Assembly: GCA_020696365.1 (NCBI GenBank)
Contig: JAEHCM010000005.1
Location: forward strand, 1-64,000
From: Thermoplasmata archaeon
Lineage (GTDB): Archaea > Thermoplasmatota > Thermoplasmata > UBA10834
Length of the DNA: 64,000 nucleotides
Reading direction: 5' to 3'
Below the pieces are notes generated by a model. The model saw only the letters and a program-made list of their open reading frames with translations, searched no databases and was not told the origin of the DNA. Below are positions 16,747 to 25,357 of the stretch, piece after piece (positions within the stretch are counted from its first letter, which is position 1; each line of letters starts with the position of its first letter). The position numbers were made by a program, and so were the translations under genes.

Positions 16747-17250
16747 TCACGACCGAGGATGGGGCCAACGGTCCGACATGAACAGTTCGGACGATGTCTT
16801 CCTCTCCTGGGCGGGGGGAGTCTGCTCCGGGTATCCCAGCGTCATGCAGATCGGGACCTCCCTGTCCAGAGGTATGTCCAGGATCCCCTTCAAACCGTCT
16901 GGGTCGAAATCGCCTATCCAACAGGTGCCCAGCCCGAGCTCGACCGCTCGTAGAGAGAGATGGTCGAGGGCTATGGTCACATCGATCGGAGAGAGCGACG
17001 CTCCAGGCACCTCAACGCCGACAAGGAACGCCGAGCACTCGCCCACGAACGTCTGGTTACCGGTCACAGGGACCAAGCTCCGAAGCAGTTCCTTATCCGT
17101 GACGACCACGATGTTCCAGTCCTGGCTGTTGTTCGCCGATGGCGAAAGCCGCGCCGAATCGAGTAGCTGCTCCAGAACGTCTGACGGGATCTCCTTCTGT
17201 TCGTACTTCCTGATACTCCTTCTCGCTCCTATCGCCTCAATAACGTCCAT
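16747..17250 (-). CDS. nitroreductase-family FMN protein
   Basis: A 167-residue nitroreductase-fold protein with the FMN-phosphate block ARRSIRKYEQKEI at the N-terminus, SPSANNSQDW and the C-terminal GLGTCWIGDF. These enzymes use NAD(P)H and FMN to reduce quinones, nitro groups or other acceptors. It is the last of three minus-strand genes, 11 bp after the flavin-reductase-like gene, so it is probably co-transcribed with that gene and gcvH. The natural substrate is unknown. A paralogue lies at 56305-56835. Confidence 0.85.
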   Translation of the reverse strand: MDVIEAIGARRSIRKYEQKEIPSDVLEQLLDSARLSPSANNSQDWNIVVVTDKELLRSLVPVTGNQTFVGECSAFLVGVEVPGASLSPIDVTIALDHLSLRAVELGLGTCWIGDFDPDGLKGILDIPLDREVPICMTLGYPEQTPPAQERKTSSELFMSDRWPHPRS

Positions 17251-17261
17251 GCAACCAACTC

Positions 17262-17771
17262 CTACTTCACCAACTCGCCTATCGTCCTGTAGTCTCCCCA
17301 GTACAGTATCATGTCACGCTTGTGATAGTCTTCGCGCCGTCTAGCCGCGACGATCTCTCCGATGAACCATGTATGATCCCCGGTTTCGAACACATCGGTC
17401 TTGACGCACTCGATATTAACCGGGCACTCCGCTATCAACGGTGCGGACACCTTCTCGGCTCGTTCCCTGGTCAGGCCAGCAGCCTCGAACTTGTCGACCT
17501 TGCGCCCGGACTTGGCGCCACAGACCTTGACCGCACGCAACATCGACTTGTCAGGAATGTTGAGTGCGAAATCCTTGCTTGCGTGGAACAGGCCATAGCT
17601 GAACCGCTCCGGAGCGATTCCAACCCCGATCAGCGGAGGGGAGAACGAGAACAGATGGCATAGGGCTAAGGTGATGATGTTGTCCTTCTCGCCGCCGACC
17701 GTGCCGAGCACGACGGGGAACCCAGAGAATTCGTCCTGCGCGTCGGATGGCGACAGCTCCTGTTTTGTCAT
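17262..17771 (-). CDS. flavin reductase-like / FMN-binding split-barrel protein
   Basis: The 169-residue product resembles the DIM6/NTAB flavin-reductase family: an N-terminal TVGGEKDNIITLALCH block and FALNIPDKSM, which shape the FMN pocket. Such proteins reduce FMN with NAD(P)H or act as flavin donors to partner enzymes. It lies between gcvH (23 bp upstream) and the nitroreductase (11 bp downstream), which suggests that the two flavoproteins work as a pair. Confidence 0.8.
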   Translation of the reverse strand: MTKQELSPSDAQDEFSGFPVVLGTVGGEKDNIITLALCHLFSFSPPLIGVGIAPERFSYGLFHASKDFALNIPDKSMLRAVKVCGAKSGRKVDKFEAAGLTRERAEKVSAPLIAECPVNIECVKTDVFETGDHTWFIGEIVAARRREDYHKRDMILYWGDYRTIGELVK

Positions 17772-17794
17772 ATCCTCACCAGCAATGGACTACC

Positions 17795-18178
17795 TCACTC
17801 ACCAAGGAACTTTCCGTAATCCTCGGCGGACATCAGCGACGCAAGGCCTGAGACGTCGGCCATCTCGATTACCGCTATCCATCCGCCGCCGTAGGGGTCT
17901 GTGTTCAGCAGCTCGGGCGAATCCACCAACTTGTCGTTGACCTCTCGAACGACTCCGGACACAGGTGCGAGCACCTCCGACACCGTCTTCACCGACTCCA
18001 CGTTGGCGACCACTTCACCGGCGCCAATCTCCTGGCCGATAGTCGGCAAATCAACAAAGACGATCTCAGTGAGCTCGTGCTGCGCATGATCAGTCAGTCC
18101 AATCCTCGCGAGCTTACCATCAACCTTGACATACTCGTGATTCTTCGTGTATCTGACACCCGGCAGAACCTCGGACAT
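17795..18178 (-). CDS. gcvH: glycine cleavage system H protein (lipoyl carrier)
   Basis: A 127-residue lipoyl carrier. The lipoylation lysine is in ESVKTVSE, flanked by the family's GLTDHAQHELTEIVFVDLP and SPELLNTDPYGGGW. It normally shuttles the aminomethyl group between GcvP, GcvT and Lpd, none of which is in this window. AGGAG directly precedes ATG 18178. It heads a three-gene group with two flavoproteins, so a role beyond glycine cleavage is possible. Confidence 0.93.
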   Translation of the reverse strand: MSEVLPGVRYTKNHEYVKVDGKLARIGLTDHAQHELTEIVFVDLPTIGQEIGAGEVVANVESVKTVSEVLAPVSGVVREVNDKLVDSPELLNTDPYGGGWIAVIEMADVSGLASLMSAEDYGKFLGE

Positions 18179-18218
18179 CTCCTGATTCCCCCTATGGTCG
18201 ATGCATGAGTTTAGCCGA

Positions 18219-18230
18219 ATTTATAAGTTG
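18219..18230 (-). promoter_or_regulatory. TATA element of the gcvH group
   Basis: The minus strand reads AACTTATAAATT about 45 bp before the gcvH start, which predicts a transcript starting near 18198 with a leader of about 20 nt. Confidence 0.55.
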
Positions 18231-18330
18231 CTACGCGTAGCCAGGCGGATGCTTCACTGGTGTCGATTTGAAGGGATTCTCGCTCGTAACATCATTCAGA
18301 GCGCCCCCCGGAGCATGGCCCTGCATACAA

Positions 18331-18365
18331 TTGAGAAAAGGCCATTAGGGGCGGAAGAGGATCCC
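18331..18365 (+). repeat. dispersed repeat copy 1 (AAAAGGCCAT..GGGGCGGA)
   Basis: The core GAGAAAAGGCCAT(T)AGGGGCGGAAG followed by GATCC recurs at 46511 and 46866 with one or two changes. This copy lies between gcvH and the 3' end of the GNAT gene, far from the other two. Function unknown. Confidence 0.6.
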
Positions 18366-18381
18366 GACGGAGGGCTCAGGA

Positions 18382-18849
18382 TCAGCGTGTCTTCTCGCGA
18401 ATATCCTTAACGACAATCGCGGGGTAGCAGCTCTTGTTGAATTCGGGGCATCCGATGCATCCGTCGAGCGTCTTCGGCCCTTTCTCCTTCTCTCCAAGAA
18501 CTCTGAAGCCGATACTCCTGTAGAACTCGGGAGCTCTGGCCTTTGCCCATAGCTCGGTCATCCCCCGAGCTCTTGCTTCGTCCTCCACAAGCGCCACGAG
18601 CGAGGTTCCCACCCCTCTCATTCTCACGCTGGAATCGACCGCGACCCATTCGAGAAAGTGCTGTCCATCCTCATACTCTAGCGCTGCAGAGCCCATCAAT
18701 CGCCCGTCAAGATAGTACCCGAAAGCGGCGACAATATCCTCTGTGGACTTCTCCTTCGAATCCATGCCAGCTCGGATGGCGAGTTCTTTCACTGCTTCAT
18801 AATCCTGTGTTCGCTTGAATGATTGTGTGCCGTTGGGAGCGCTCTCCAT
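18382..18849 (-). CDS. GNAT N-acetyltransferase with C-terminal Cys cluster
   Basis: A 155-residue acetyltransferase: acetyl-CoA loop in VRMRGVGTSLVALVEDEARARG, preceded by FLEWVAVDSS and followed by FYRSIGF. The last 25 residues carry CIGCPEFNKSCYP, three cysteines that could bind metal or form disulfides; similar tails occur in some archaeal amino-acid-type acetyltransferases. ATG 18849 was chosen because a TATA element (18874-18884, minus) lies about 28 bp upstream; a longer frame to 18918 adds Ser-rich sequence. The substrate is not predictable. Confidence 0.75.
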   Translation of the reverse strand: MESAPNGTQSFKRTQDYEAVKELAIRAGMDSKEKSTEDIVAAFGYYLDGRLMGSAALEYEDGQHFLEWVAVDSSVRMRGVGTSLVALVEDEARARGMTELWAKARAPEFYRSIGFRVLGEKEKGPKTLDGCIGCPEFNKSCYPAIVVKDIREKTR

Positions 18850-19034
18850 CGTCCACGCTGAGGAACGACTGTGGCTTATGCTTTTGCCATGACTGACTTG
18901 CGACCCGCCCTGTGACAATTGAAATGGTCTCTACGCCCGACACAGCGCAAGTTACTGAACTCGGGACGCTAACTACTGAAGGTGAAGACTCCACAGGGTC
19001 CACATCCCCTTCTAGATTCAACCATGAAGGGTAA

Positions 19035-20387
19035 TCAACTCAACAAGGCGTCCACGCACTCGGCGAACACGGCTGTGTGCCTATCGACATCCCTCACTAC
19101 CGTAGAGGGCGAGATCAGGGCCATGTTGTGGAACGGCGTCATTAGAATGTTCCTGTTGAGCAACATTAGGTGCAGCAACTTCTCGAGTTCGGCATCCTTC
19201 GCCGCATCGGCCTCAGCCCCGTTCCTTGGCGCGTCCGGGCAGAAGTGATACTCGATACGTACCCCCAGACGAGCGACATGCCACGGGACTTCCCTGCTCC
19301 TGATAACATCGCCGACACCCTTCTCGAACCGTTCGGCCAACGGCATCATCCTTTCGAAAACCTGCCGGGTGATAACCTTCTCCAGAGTCGCCCTCATAGC
19401 GGCGACTGCGAGCGCGTTGCCTGTCAACGTTCCTCCGAGCCCGCTCTCATCCGTGCCGTCACTCAATATCCGTTCCATCACCCTGTCAGATACGTGCTGA
19501 CTCACGCCGAACGCAGCGACCGGCACCCCGCTCGCGAGCGGCTTGCCCAAAGTAATCATATCGGGCTTGAGGCCATGGGCCCCTGTGTAACCTCCCACGC
19601 CACAGCATAGAGTATGTGTCTCGTCTATGATCAGGAGAGTTCCGGTCTCATTCGTCAGCCTCCTAAGCTCATCGTGATATCCTGGGTCCGGGAGTATGAT
19701 TCCCCGATTCGTCATCGCCGGCTCCATCAGGACGCATGCGACATCCTCAGGCAAGAGCGCCCTCTCCAGCGAATCTACGTCGTTGAACTGTACGGCCTTT
19801 GTTGTCGTCGACGGAGGCACAGGCGGGCCTATGTTCCCTCCTCGTGGAACGACCACTCCGCGCTCCAGGTCGATGAGGGTCTCATCCACTGTGCCGTGGT
19901 AGCAGCCGTGCACCACGAGGACATACTTCCTCTTCGTAACCTCCCTCGCGAGCCTGATTGAGAACCTGTTCGCGTCGGTGGCGGTCATAGCTACCTGCCA
20001 GTACGGCAGTCCAAACCTCCGAGACAGCTCCTCACCGACCCAGACCGAATCCTCGGTCGGAAGCATCATCGTGATCCCTCGAGATACCTGCCTACGCACC
20101 GCATCGACCACCGGCTTCGGTGAATGGCCGAACATAGAACCGGTATCGCCGAGACATAAGTCGAGGTATCTGTTACCGTCCACGTCCCGTATGAAGGCGC
20201 CCCGCGCCTCGGCAACGAAGACAGGGCACGGTCCCGCCCATCGGACCATCCAGTTCATGGGGACCCCGGCGAGTAGGGAGCCCTTGGCCCTCTCGAACAA
20301 ATTCTTTGACTTCTTGTGCGTCTTAAGGAACCTTGCGGTCTCGTCAGCCATGAGTTCCTTTATACGACTGCGGTCAATCTGAGCCAA
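19035..20387 (-). CDS. class III PLP-dependent aminotransferase
   Basis: About 450 residues, resembling glutamate-1-semialdehyde aminomutase and omega-aminotransferases. Visible features: DVDGNRYLDLCLGDTGSMFGH, the PLP-holding Asp in IIDETHTL, the Schiff-base Lys in ITLGKPLASG and GGTLTGNALAVAA. The start is uncertain: TTG 20387 has GAGGAGG at good spacing, ATG 20351 is a shorter choice and the frame extends to 20459. The gene stands alone, which argues against a specific heme role. The amino donor and acceptor are unknown. Confidence 0.85.
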   Translation of the reverse strand: MAQIDRSRIKELMADETARFLKTHKKSKNLFERAKGSLLAGVPMNWMVRWAGPCPVFVAEARGAFIRDVDGNRYLDLCLGDTGSMFGHSPKPVVDAVRRQVSRGITMMLPTEDSVWVGEELSRRFGLPYWQVAMTATDANRFSIRLAREVTKRKYVLVVHGCYHGTVDETLIDLERGVVVPRGGNIGPPVPPSTTTKAVQFNDVDSLERALLPEDVACVLMEPAMTNRGIILPDPGYHDELRRLTNETGTLLIIDETHTLCCGVGGYTGAHGLKPDMITLGKPLASGVPVAAFGVSQHVSDRVMERILSDGTDESGLGGTLTGNALAVAAMRATLEKVITRQVFERMMPLAERFEKGVGDVIRSREVPWHVARLGVRIEYHFCPDAPRNGAEADAAKDAELEKLLHLMLLNRNILMTPFHNMALISPSTVVRDVDRHTAVFAECVDALLS

Positions 20388-20430
20388 GATATGCAACCTC
20401 CTCGGAGCGGTTCTTGAATCACGCATACAG

Positions 20431-20440
20431 GGTATATATT
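20431..20440 (-). promoter_or_regulatory. TATA element of the aminotransferase gene
   Basis: The minus strand reads AAATATATAC, predicting a start near 20410 and a leader of about 20 nt before TTG 20387. Confidence 0.5.
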
Positions 20441-20491
20441 TTGTCTCAATTGGCTGCATCAGTACTCGTCAGGACGGCCGCATATGAACAA

Positions 20492-21031
20492 CTACAGTGG
20501 GCTCAAATATGGCCAGGAACAGCACAGGATCGCTGCAAGGGCCAGAAGCGAAAGCGCCGCGTTAGTGACGGGGTCATCATACCTCACCGGCCCCCTCAAC
20601 CTCCGCATGGACAACGGGAAGAGGAGCCTGCAACCCTGCTTCGTCAGTGAATCCTCCGCTGCGTGAAGGAAGGACGCCGCGAAGGCCGTGACCGAGGATG
20701 CCACGACAAAGTCCTGACCCTCGAAGAGACCGAACTTGGATAGCACCATCAGAGCGACGACGTACCAGGTGGCAGCCATGCAGACCGCCGCCAACAGACT
20801 GTGCGATCCTGCAGACCTGTGGGCCCGAGGCCACAACGGAGTGAGCATGACATCGAAGTCGGGAAGCACACCGAACAGGCCGCCTACGAGAATCATCTCC
20901 AAATGACCGAATCCCGCGAGGGCCGAGACGGCGGCTCCAGCTGCCATACCTGAGAGAAGATGTGTAGTTCGCCTCGTGTGAATGCACCCCGTAGAACGCT
21001 CGTTGTCACCGCAGCAATCGAGTATAGCCAT
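20492..21031 (-). CDS. DUF457/YdjM-like membrane-bound metal-dependent hydrolase
   Basis: A 179-residue membrane protein. It shows the family pattern of His and Asp residues at membrane edges: THLLSGM, LPDFD, HRSAGSHSLL and SFLHAAEDSLT, between three or four hydrophobic segments. Members are predicted zinc-dependent hydrolases in the membrane, with unproven substrates. ATG 21031 has no clear ribosome-binding site. It is divergent from the M42 peptidase gene. Confidence 0.75.
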   Translation of the reverse strand: MAILDCCGDNERSTGCIHTRRTTHLLSGMAAGAAVSALAGFGHLEMILVGGLFGVLPDFDVMLTPLWPRAHRSAGSHSLLAAVCMAATWYVVALMVLSKFGLFEGQDFVVASSVTAFAASFLHAAEDSLTKQGCRLLFPLSMRRLRGPVRYDDPVTNAALSLLALAAILCCSWPYLSPL

Positions 21032-21114
21032 AATGAAGTTTGTCCAGCTTCAGCGGAGCGGATAGGAAGAGTTATCTATTTCAATCCTGATTGCTCGAAC
21101 AAGGGGAGATTGGT

Positions 21115-22236
21115 GTGTTAGATAAGAAGAGTCTGGCGTTCCTTGAGGAGTTGGTGAACAGCTTCGGACCTACGGGATTCGAGAAGGAGCCTGCGCGAAT
21201 CGTGAAGAACTACGTGACCAAGTACTCGGATAGGATATCCACCGACAAGCTGGGTTCGTTGCTCTTCACGAAGAAGGGCAAGTCTGACAAGCCGGTCGTC
21301 CTTCTGCCCGGACACATCGACGAGGTCGGATTCATAGTGTCCTCCGTGAACAAGCTCGGATTCCTAACATTCAATCCACTTGGCGGCTGGTTCGACCAGG
21401 TGCTTCTCGGGCAGAGAGTGAAGATCAGAACCTCCAAGGGAATAGTCCTGGGAATAATCGCGGCCAAACCACCCCACCTGCTACCGGCGGATGAAAGGTC
21501 GAAGGTAGTCGTGAAGGAGAAGATGTTCATAGACATCGGTGCCTCCAACGAGGAAGAGGCGAAGGCGATGGGCGTCCGGATAGGCAACCCGGTCATGCCG
21601 GACTCTTGCTTCTCGACACTGGAGAAGAAGGTCTACCGGGATGGAAAGAGAAAGGGGTCCGACGTGATCGCGATCGGCAAAGCGTTTGACGACAGGATCG
21701 GGACTTTCGTCGCGGCGGAGGTCGTGCGGGCGCTGAAAGAGAAGAATATCCCCCATCCGAACACCGTCGTAGGCGCAGCGACTACCCAGGAGGAAGTCGG
21801 CCTTCGAGGAGCAAGGACGGCGGCGTATGTCGTCAAACCGGATGTCTGCCTGACTATAGAGGTGGACATTGCGGGCGATGTCCCGGGTATAGAGCCGAAC
21901 GAAGCCCCCACGAAGATTGGGCTGGGACCTTCGATCTCGACATACGATTCATCGATGATACCGAACCAAGAACTACTGGACTTCGTGCTGGACACTGCCA
22001 AGAAGGCCAAGATACCGTATCAGCTTTCACAGATGTCCAGAGGAGGGACCGACGCGGGCATCATACACATATCGAACGCGGGATGTCCGAGTCTGGTGGT
22101 GGGAGTGCCTACGAGACACATACATTCCCATGCAGGCATTCTGAGCTTATCGGACGCGGAGAACGCGATCAAGCTACTCATCGAGGTAGTGAAGAAACTG
22201 GACAAGAAGAAGGCCGACGGATTCACGGCCATCTGA
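21115..22236 (+). CDS. M42 family metallo-aminopeptidase (TET-like)
   Basis: A 373-residue cytosolic peptidase that probably assembles into a dodecameric tetrahedron and trims peptides released by the proteasome. The dinuclear metal ligands and catalytic residues are visible: PGHIDEVGF, KAFDDRIGTF, TTQEEVGLRGA, TIEVDIAGD and the C-terminal TRHIHSHAG. GTG 21115 was chosen because AAGGGGAGA sits just upstream; the TTG at 21091 precedes that site. The gene is followed 16 bp later by an unknown gene in the same direction. Confidence 0.92.
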   Translation: MLDKKSLAFLEELVNSFGPTGFEKEPARIVKNYVTKYSDRISTDKLGSLLFTKKGKSDKPVVLLPGHIDEVGFIVSSVNKLGFLTFNPLGGWFDQVLLGQRVKIRTSKGIVLGIIAAKPPHLLPADERSKVVVKEKMFIDIGASNEEEAKAMGVRIGNPVMPDSCFSTLEKKVYRDGKRKGSDVIAIGKAFDDRIGTFVAAEVVRALKEKNIPHPNTVVGAATTQEEVGLRGARTAAYVVKPDVCLTIEVDIAGDVPGIEPNEAPTKIGLGPSISTYDSSMIPNQELLDFVLDTAKKAKIPYQLSQMSRGGTDAGIIHISNAGCPSLVVGVPTRHIHSHAGILSLSDAENAIKLLIEVVKKLDKKKADGFTAI

Positions 22237-22252
22237 GTCGAAGGGCATCCAA

Positions 22253-22846
22253 ATGGCGGAGATACTAGATCCAATCCTTACCAAGGATCTGGCGGAAGCG
22301 AAGGCAGCGCTTGCCAGACATGGCATAGTGATCATACGCTATGTGGAGACCGACCTGGAACCTGCCATGATGACCGAGGTTAAGAACTCGATATCATCCT
22401 CGCCCGGAGTCCTGAGGGAGATGGACGAGGACGAGTTCGACAAGTTGATGGAGGGCCTTAGAAAGGCAGCGATGAAATCATCCAAGGACCTCGTCAGACT
22501 ACACACCCGACTCCTGGCCCAGCTGGGCACGGAGCATGTGGAAGACCTCGTGAAGGAGCTGGACGGCATCAACACACTCTTCACATGGAAACGGGTCTCC
22601 AAAGCCATCGACCCAGTGAACAGAAGGCTGGTCAAGGCAGGATTCGACGAGATCCACTTGTCGGGTGCCGAGGCGTTATCGGATGCGTTCGCCCTTGAGT
22701 TGAACGAGAAGTGGCCAGTCGCTTTCGGTCGGTTCAAAGACCTCGCGAGGGATGCGGCGAAGAAGTTCGCAGTTCCCCCCACCAAGACCCCGCCGACAAA
22801 GAAGGCCCCTCCGAAGAAGCGGACCAGGTCAAGCAAGAAGAGGTGA
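22253..22846 (+). CDS. hypothetical protein with Lys/Pro-rich basic tail
   Basis: A 197-residue protein I do not recognise. Residues 1-165 are helix-rich and charged, without membrane segments; the last 30 residues are a Pro/Lys/Arg repeat-like tail (TKTPPTKKAPPKKR) typical of nucleic-acid binding extensions in archaeal proteins. It lies between the M42 peptidase (16 bp) and the dUTPase/DCD-family gene (7 bp), probably in one operon. DNA or RNA binding is only inferred from the tail. Confidence 0.75.
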   Translation: MAEILDPILTKDLAEAKAALARHGIVIIRYVETDLEPAMMTEVKNSISSSPGVLREMDEDEFDKLMEGLRKAAMKSSKDLVRLHTRLLAQLGTEHVEDLVKELDGINTLFTWKRVSKAIDPVNRRLVKAGFDEIHLSGAEALSDAFALELNEKWPVAFGRFKDLARDAAKKFAVPPTKTPPTKKAPPKKRTRSSKKR

Positions 22847-22853
22847 CCACTGG

Positions 22854-23366
22854 ATGGCAGTCCTGTCTGATTCTGACATTCTCAGCCTGATTGAGAACCA
22901 AACGCTGAAGATAGAGGGGTTCGCCGAGAGGAACCTGACCCCAAACGGATACGATGTGACCATCGACGAGGTCTGGCTGCCAGGGACGGATATGAGGATC
23001 AGGGAGGGAGTGGCGGAGATACCACCTCGCGAGTGGTTCGTCATCGGAACAAAGGAGTTCCTCGAGCTGCCGTTGGACATCATAGGCGGGATATGGATCC
23101 GGACCACATGGGTGAGAAAGGGCATATTGTCCTCTTTTGGACGAATTGATGCTGGATTCCACGGCAATCTTACCTTTTCTGCCTATAACGCGTCCGCAGC
23201 GCCGGTCGAGATCCCGATTGGCGAGAGATTCGCTCAGGTCGTGTTCGAAGAGCTCAGGTCGGCGGCCTCGAAAGGGTACCACGACAGGTCGGGCAACTAC
23301 CAAGGGCAGAGGGGGATCACCCTGAAGCCGAACGACCCTCAGAGAAATGACAGGTCGAAAGCATAG
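22854..23366 (+). CDS. dCTP deaminase/dUTPase family protein
   Basis: A 170-residue trimeric-fold nucleotide enzyme. The N-terminus (VLSDSDILSLIENQ) is that of dCTP deaminases, and the core FGRIDAGFHGNLTFSAYN then GERFAQVVFEEL is clear. In deaminases the strand carries a catalytic Glu (as in LTLE or LEFYN); here it is Ser, the residue found in classic dUTPases (ISVWN). The Asp in RID is present. I therefore favour dUTP diphosphatase activity over deamination, by inference. ATG 22854 follows AGGTGA. The 3' end overlaps the convergent trm5 by 28 bp. Confidence 0.85.
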   Translation: MAVLSDSDILSLIENQTLKIEGFAERNLTPNGYDVTIDEVWLPGTDMRIREGVAEIPPREWFVIGTKEFLELPLDIIGGIWIRTTWVRKGILSSFGRIDAGFHGNLTFSAYNASAAPVEIPIGERFAQVVFEELRSAASKGYHDRSGNYQGQRGITLKPNDPQRNDRSKA

Positions 23367-24343
23367 AAGTTGAGGGACGGCGAGTAGCTCTTGACATTCC
23401 TGCGAGCGAGCAGCTTCATCACCCTGCCCTCCTTCACTGCCAGCGACCGCATCTCGTCCATCCTGTTATCGAGCTCCGTATCTTCCATTATCTCGTAGAA
23501 GTGGATCGTGCCACCCGGCTTCAGCGCACGGATCGCATCAGGGAGGAAGTCGTTAGCGCTGTGAGGGAGGTTCATGATTATCCTGTCGGCAGCCTCAAGG
23601 TCGCCTATCCTCTCCCGCGCGTCCCCCAGAACCGGTTTGACGGTCTTGACCTTGTTCAACTCTATGTTCTCCTCCAGATATCTAATCGCATCGGGGTTTG
23701 AGTCGATGGCATATACGATACGTGGGGCACGCGTCTTCGCGATCATTATGGAGAATGGCCCTACGCCTGCGAACATGTCTATGACCGTCTCGTCCGGGCA
23801 TACCTGGTTCGCCACCGTCTCCCTCTCCGTCGCGAGGCGAGGCGAGAAGAACACTTTGGAGACATCCATCTTGAAAACAAGGCCATATTCCTTGTGTACG
23901 GTCTCGAGGTCCTTCTCCCCTGCAACCACCTTGACCCCGCGTGTCCTGAACTCGTCCGTCACTCCCACATCGATGCACACCGTGCTGACCGCCTTCTGGG
24001 CCGCGATTATGGCCTTGCCGATCTTGGAAGCATGAGTAAGCACTTCGTCGGAGATCTTCACGATGGCGATCGAGCCCAGCACATCGTATGATGAGGGCAG
24101 ATACCTGCGCAGGTCGTCCGGAAGGTCAACGAGCAGCCTGTAGTCCTTGATCTGTTCTTTGGTCTCTTGGAAGTTCATGGTCTCGACAGGGTAGCAGAGG
24201 TCCACTCTCTGGGTGATAGGAAGGTAGACGTTGTGCGAATCGGAACGTATCTGGAGCTCCTTCTTCAGGAGTCCCTTTGACATCAGCTTCTGCCTTACGG
24301 GCTCAGCCTTCTTCTTAGGAACCACGACACAGAGGGACTTCAT
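23339..24343 (-). CDS. trm5: tRNA (guanine37-N1)-methyltransferase Trm5
   Basis: A 334-residue archaeal Trm5 that makes m1G37 next to the anticodon with SAM, preventing +1 frameshifting. An N-terminal D1 domain is followed by the Rossmann methyltransferase: DMFAGVGPFS (motif I), AIDSNPDAIRYLEENIELN and the NLPHSA catalytic loop. The ATG at 24343 gives the usual family start; the frame runs 22 residues further upstream without support. It is convergent with the dUTPase-family gene. Confidence 0.9.
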   Translation of the reverse strand: MKSLCVVVPKKKAEPVRQKLMSKGLLKKELQIRSDSHNVYLPITQRVDLCYPVETMNFQETKEQIKDYRLLVDLPDDLRRYLPSSYDVLGSIAIVKISDEVLTHASKIGKAIIAAQKAVSTVCIDVGVTDEFRTRGVKVVAGEKDLETVHKEYGLVFKMDVSKVFFSPRLATERETVANQVCPDETVIDMFAGVGPFSIMIAKTRAPRIVYAIDSNPDAIRYLEENIELNKVKTVKPVLGDARERIGDLEAADRIIMNLPHSANDFLPDAIRALKPGGTIHFYEIMEDTELDNRMDEMRSLAVKEGRVMKLLARRNVKSYSPSLNFYAFDLSFL

Positions 24344-24441
24344 CCGCACGCAAATCGGCTTCCGAGATAGATAAGACATGGGGTGGCGCATGCCCACAGA
24401 AGAGTACAATTACCCCTGCCAGCAATCACTTCTCGATATCC

Positions 24442-25269
24442 ATGCCCGATCGGTTCAAAGGAAGGCTCGTCCTCGTGGGACTGGGGTTGCATGACGAGAA
24501 GGACGTGACGGTCCGTGGGCTGGAGGAGATCAGGAGTGCAGATGTCGTCTTCTCAGAGCGTTACACCTCGAGGCTGTGCGAGGGCGCAATCTCAAGGCTC
24601 TCGGAGACTACTGGAAGAGAAATTCAGATGCTGACCAGGGAGGATGTAGAGGATGCCTCTGTGATACTCGAAGCCTGCAAGCGAAAGCGAGCCGCCATGC
24701 TCGTCGTCGGCGACCCGCTCACCGCGACGACACACATAGATCTGAGGTTGAGGGCGGAGAAGGATTCGATCGAGACCGCGGTTGTCCATGCCCCGTCGGT
24801 GCTCACGGCCGTCCCAGGTCTTCTTGGGCTCCAGCACTACAAGTTCGGGCGCGTCACCACGCTGCCTTTCCCCCATGAAGGGCATCTTCCGACCAGCCCG
24901 TGCGAGATGATCATTGACAACCTCGAGAGAGGCCTTCACTCCTTGGTGTTGCTTGACATCGATTCCGAGAACGACCGTTATATGACTGCCAACGAGGGAA
25001 TGCGATTCCTCCTGGAGATGTCAAGCAAGCTGGAGAGGGCGGAAGCCATCTCATCGGAGACGCTCGTGTGCGTCGTCGCCAGGGCTGGTGCTCCAGATTG
25101 TATTGTGGCCGCAGGAAGGCTCGAGGACATGGGACTCCGTGACTTCGGCCAGCCCCTGCATACGATCGTAGTCCCAGGACACCTCCACTTCATGGAGGAA
25201 GAGGCACTTCAGACATTTGCTGGAGCTCGAAAATTCTCGGCCGATAAAGATGACAGCCAACCCATTTGA
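24442..25269 (+). CDS. dphB: diphthine synthase
   Basis: A 275-residue SAM-dependent methyltransferase of the tetrapyrrole-methylase fold that methylates the modified histidine of translation factor aEF2 during diphthamide formation. Seen: LVLVGLGLHDEKDVTVRGLE at the N-terminus, VVGDPLTATTHIDLRL and SVLTAVPGLLGLQHYKFG, all typical of archaeal DphB. The C-terminal 20 residues are more variable. It stands alone, divergent from trm5. Confidence 0.92.
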   Translation: MPDRFKGRLVLVGLGLHDEKDVTVRGLEEIRSADVVFSERYTSRLCEGAISRLSETTGREIQMLTREDVEDASVILEACKRKRAAMLVVGDPLTATTHIDLRLRAEKDSIETAVVHAPSVLTAVPGLLGLQHYKFGRVTTLPFPHEGHLPTSPCEMIIDNLERGLHSLVLLDIDSENDRYMTANEGMRFLLEMSSKLERAEAISSETLVCVVARAGAPDCIVAAGRLEDMGLRDFGQPLHTIVVPGHLHFMEEEALQTFAGARKFSADKDDSQPI

Positions 25270-25357
25270 TCCAATCAGGAACCTCCATGTTCGAATTGTA
25301 TCTCTAAAAGCTTAAAGCGTTCCAGGGCGGACACGCCGCGACTTGGAGAGTTGAAGT

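Noticed and set aside
18201-18410. Possible 69-residue gene between gcvH and GNAT
   Set aside because: It overlaps the gcvH promoter and the GNAT end and consists partly of the dispersed repeat; no ribosome-binding site.
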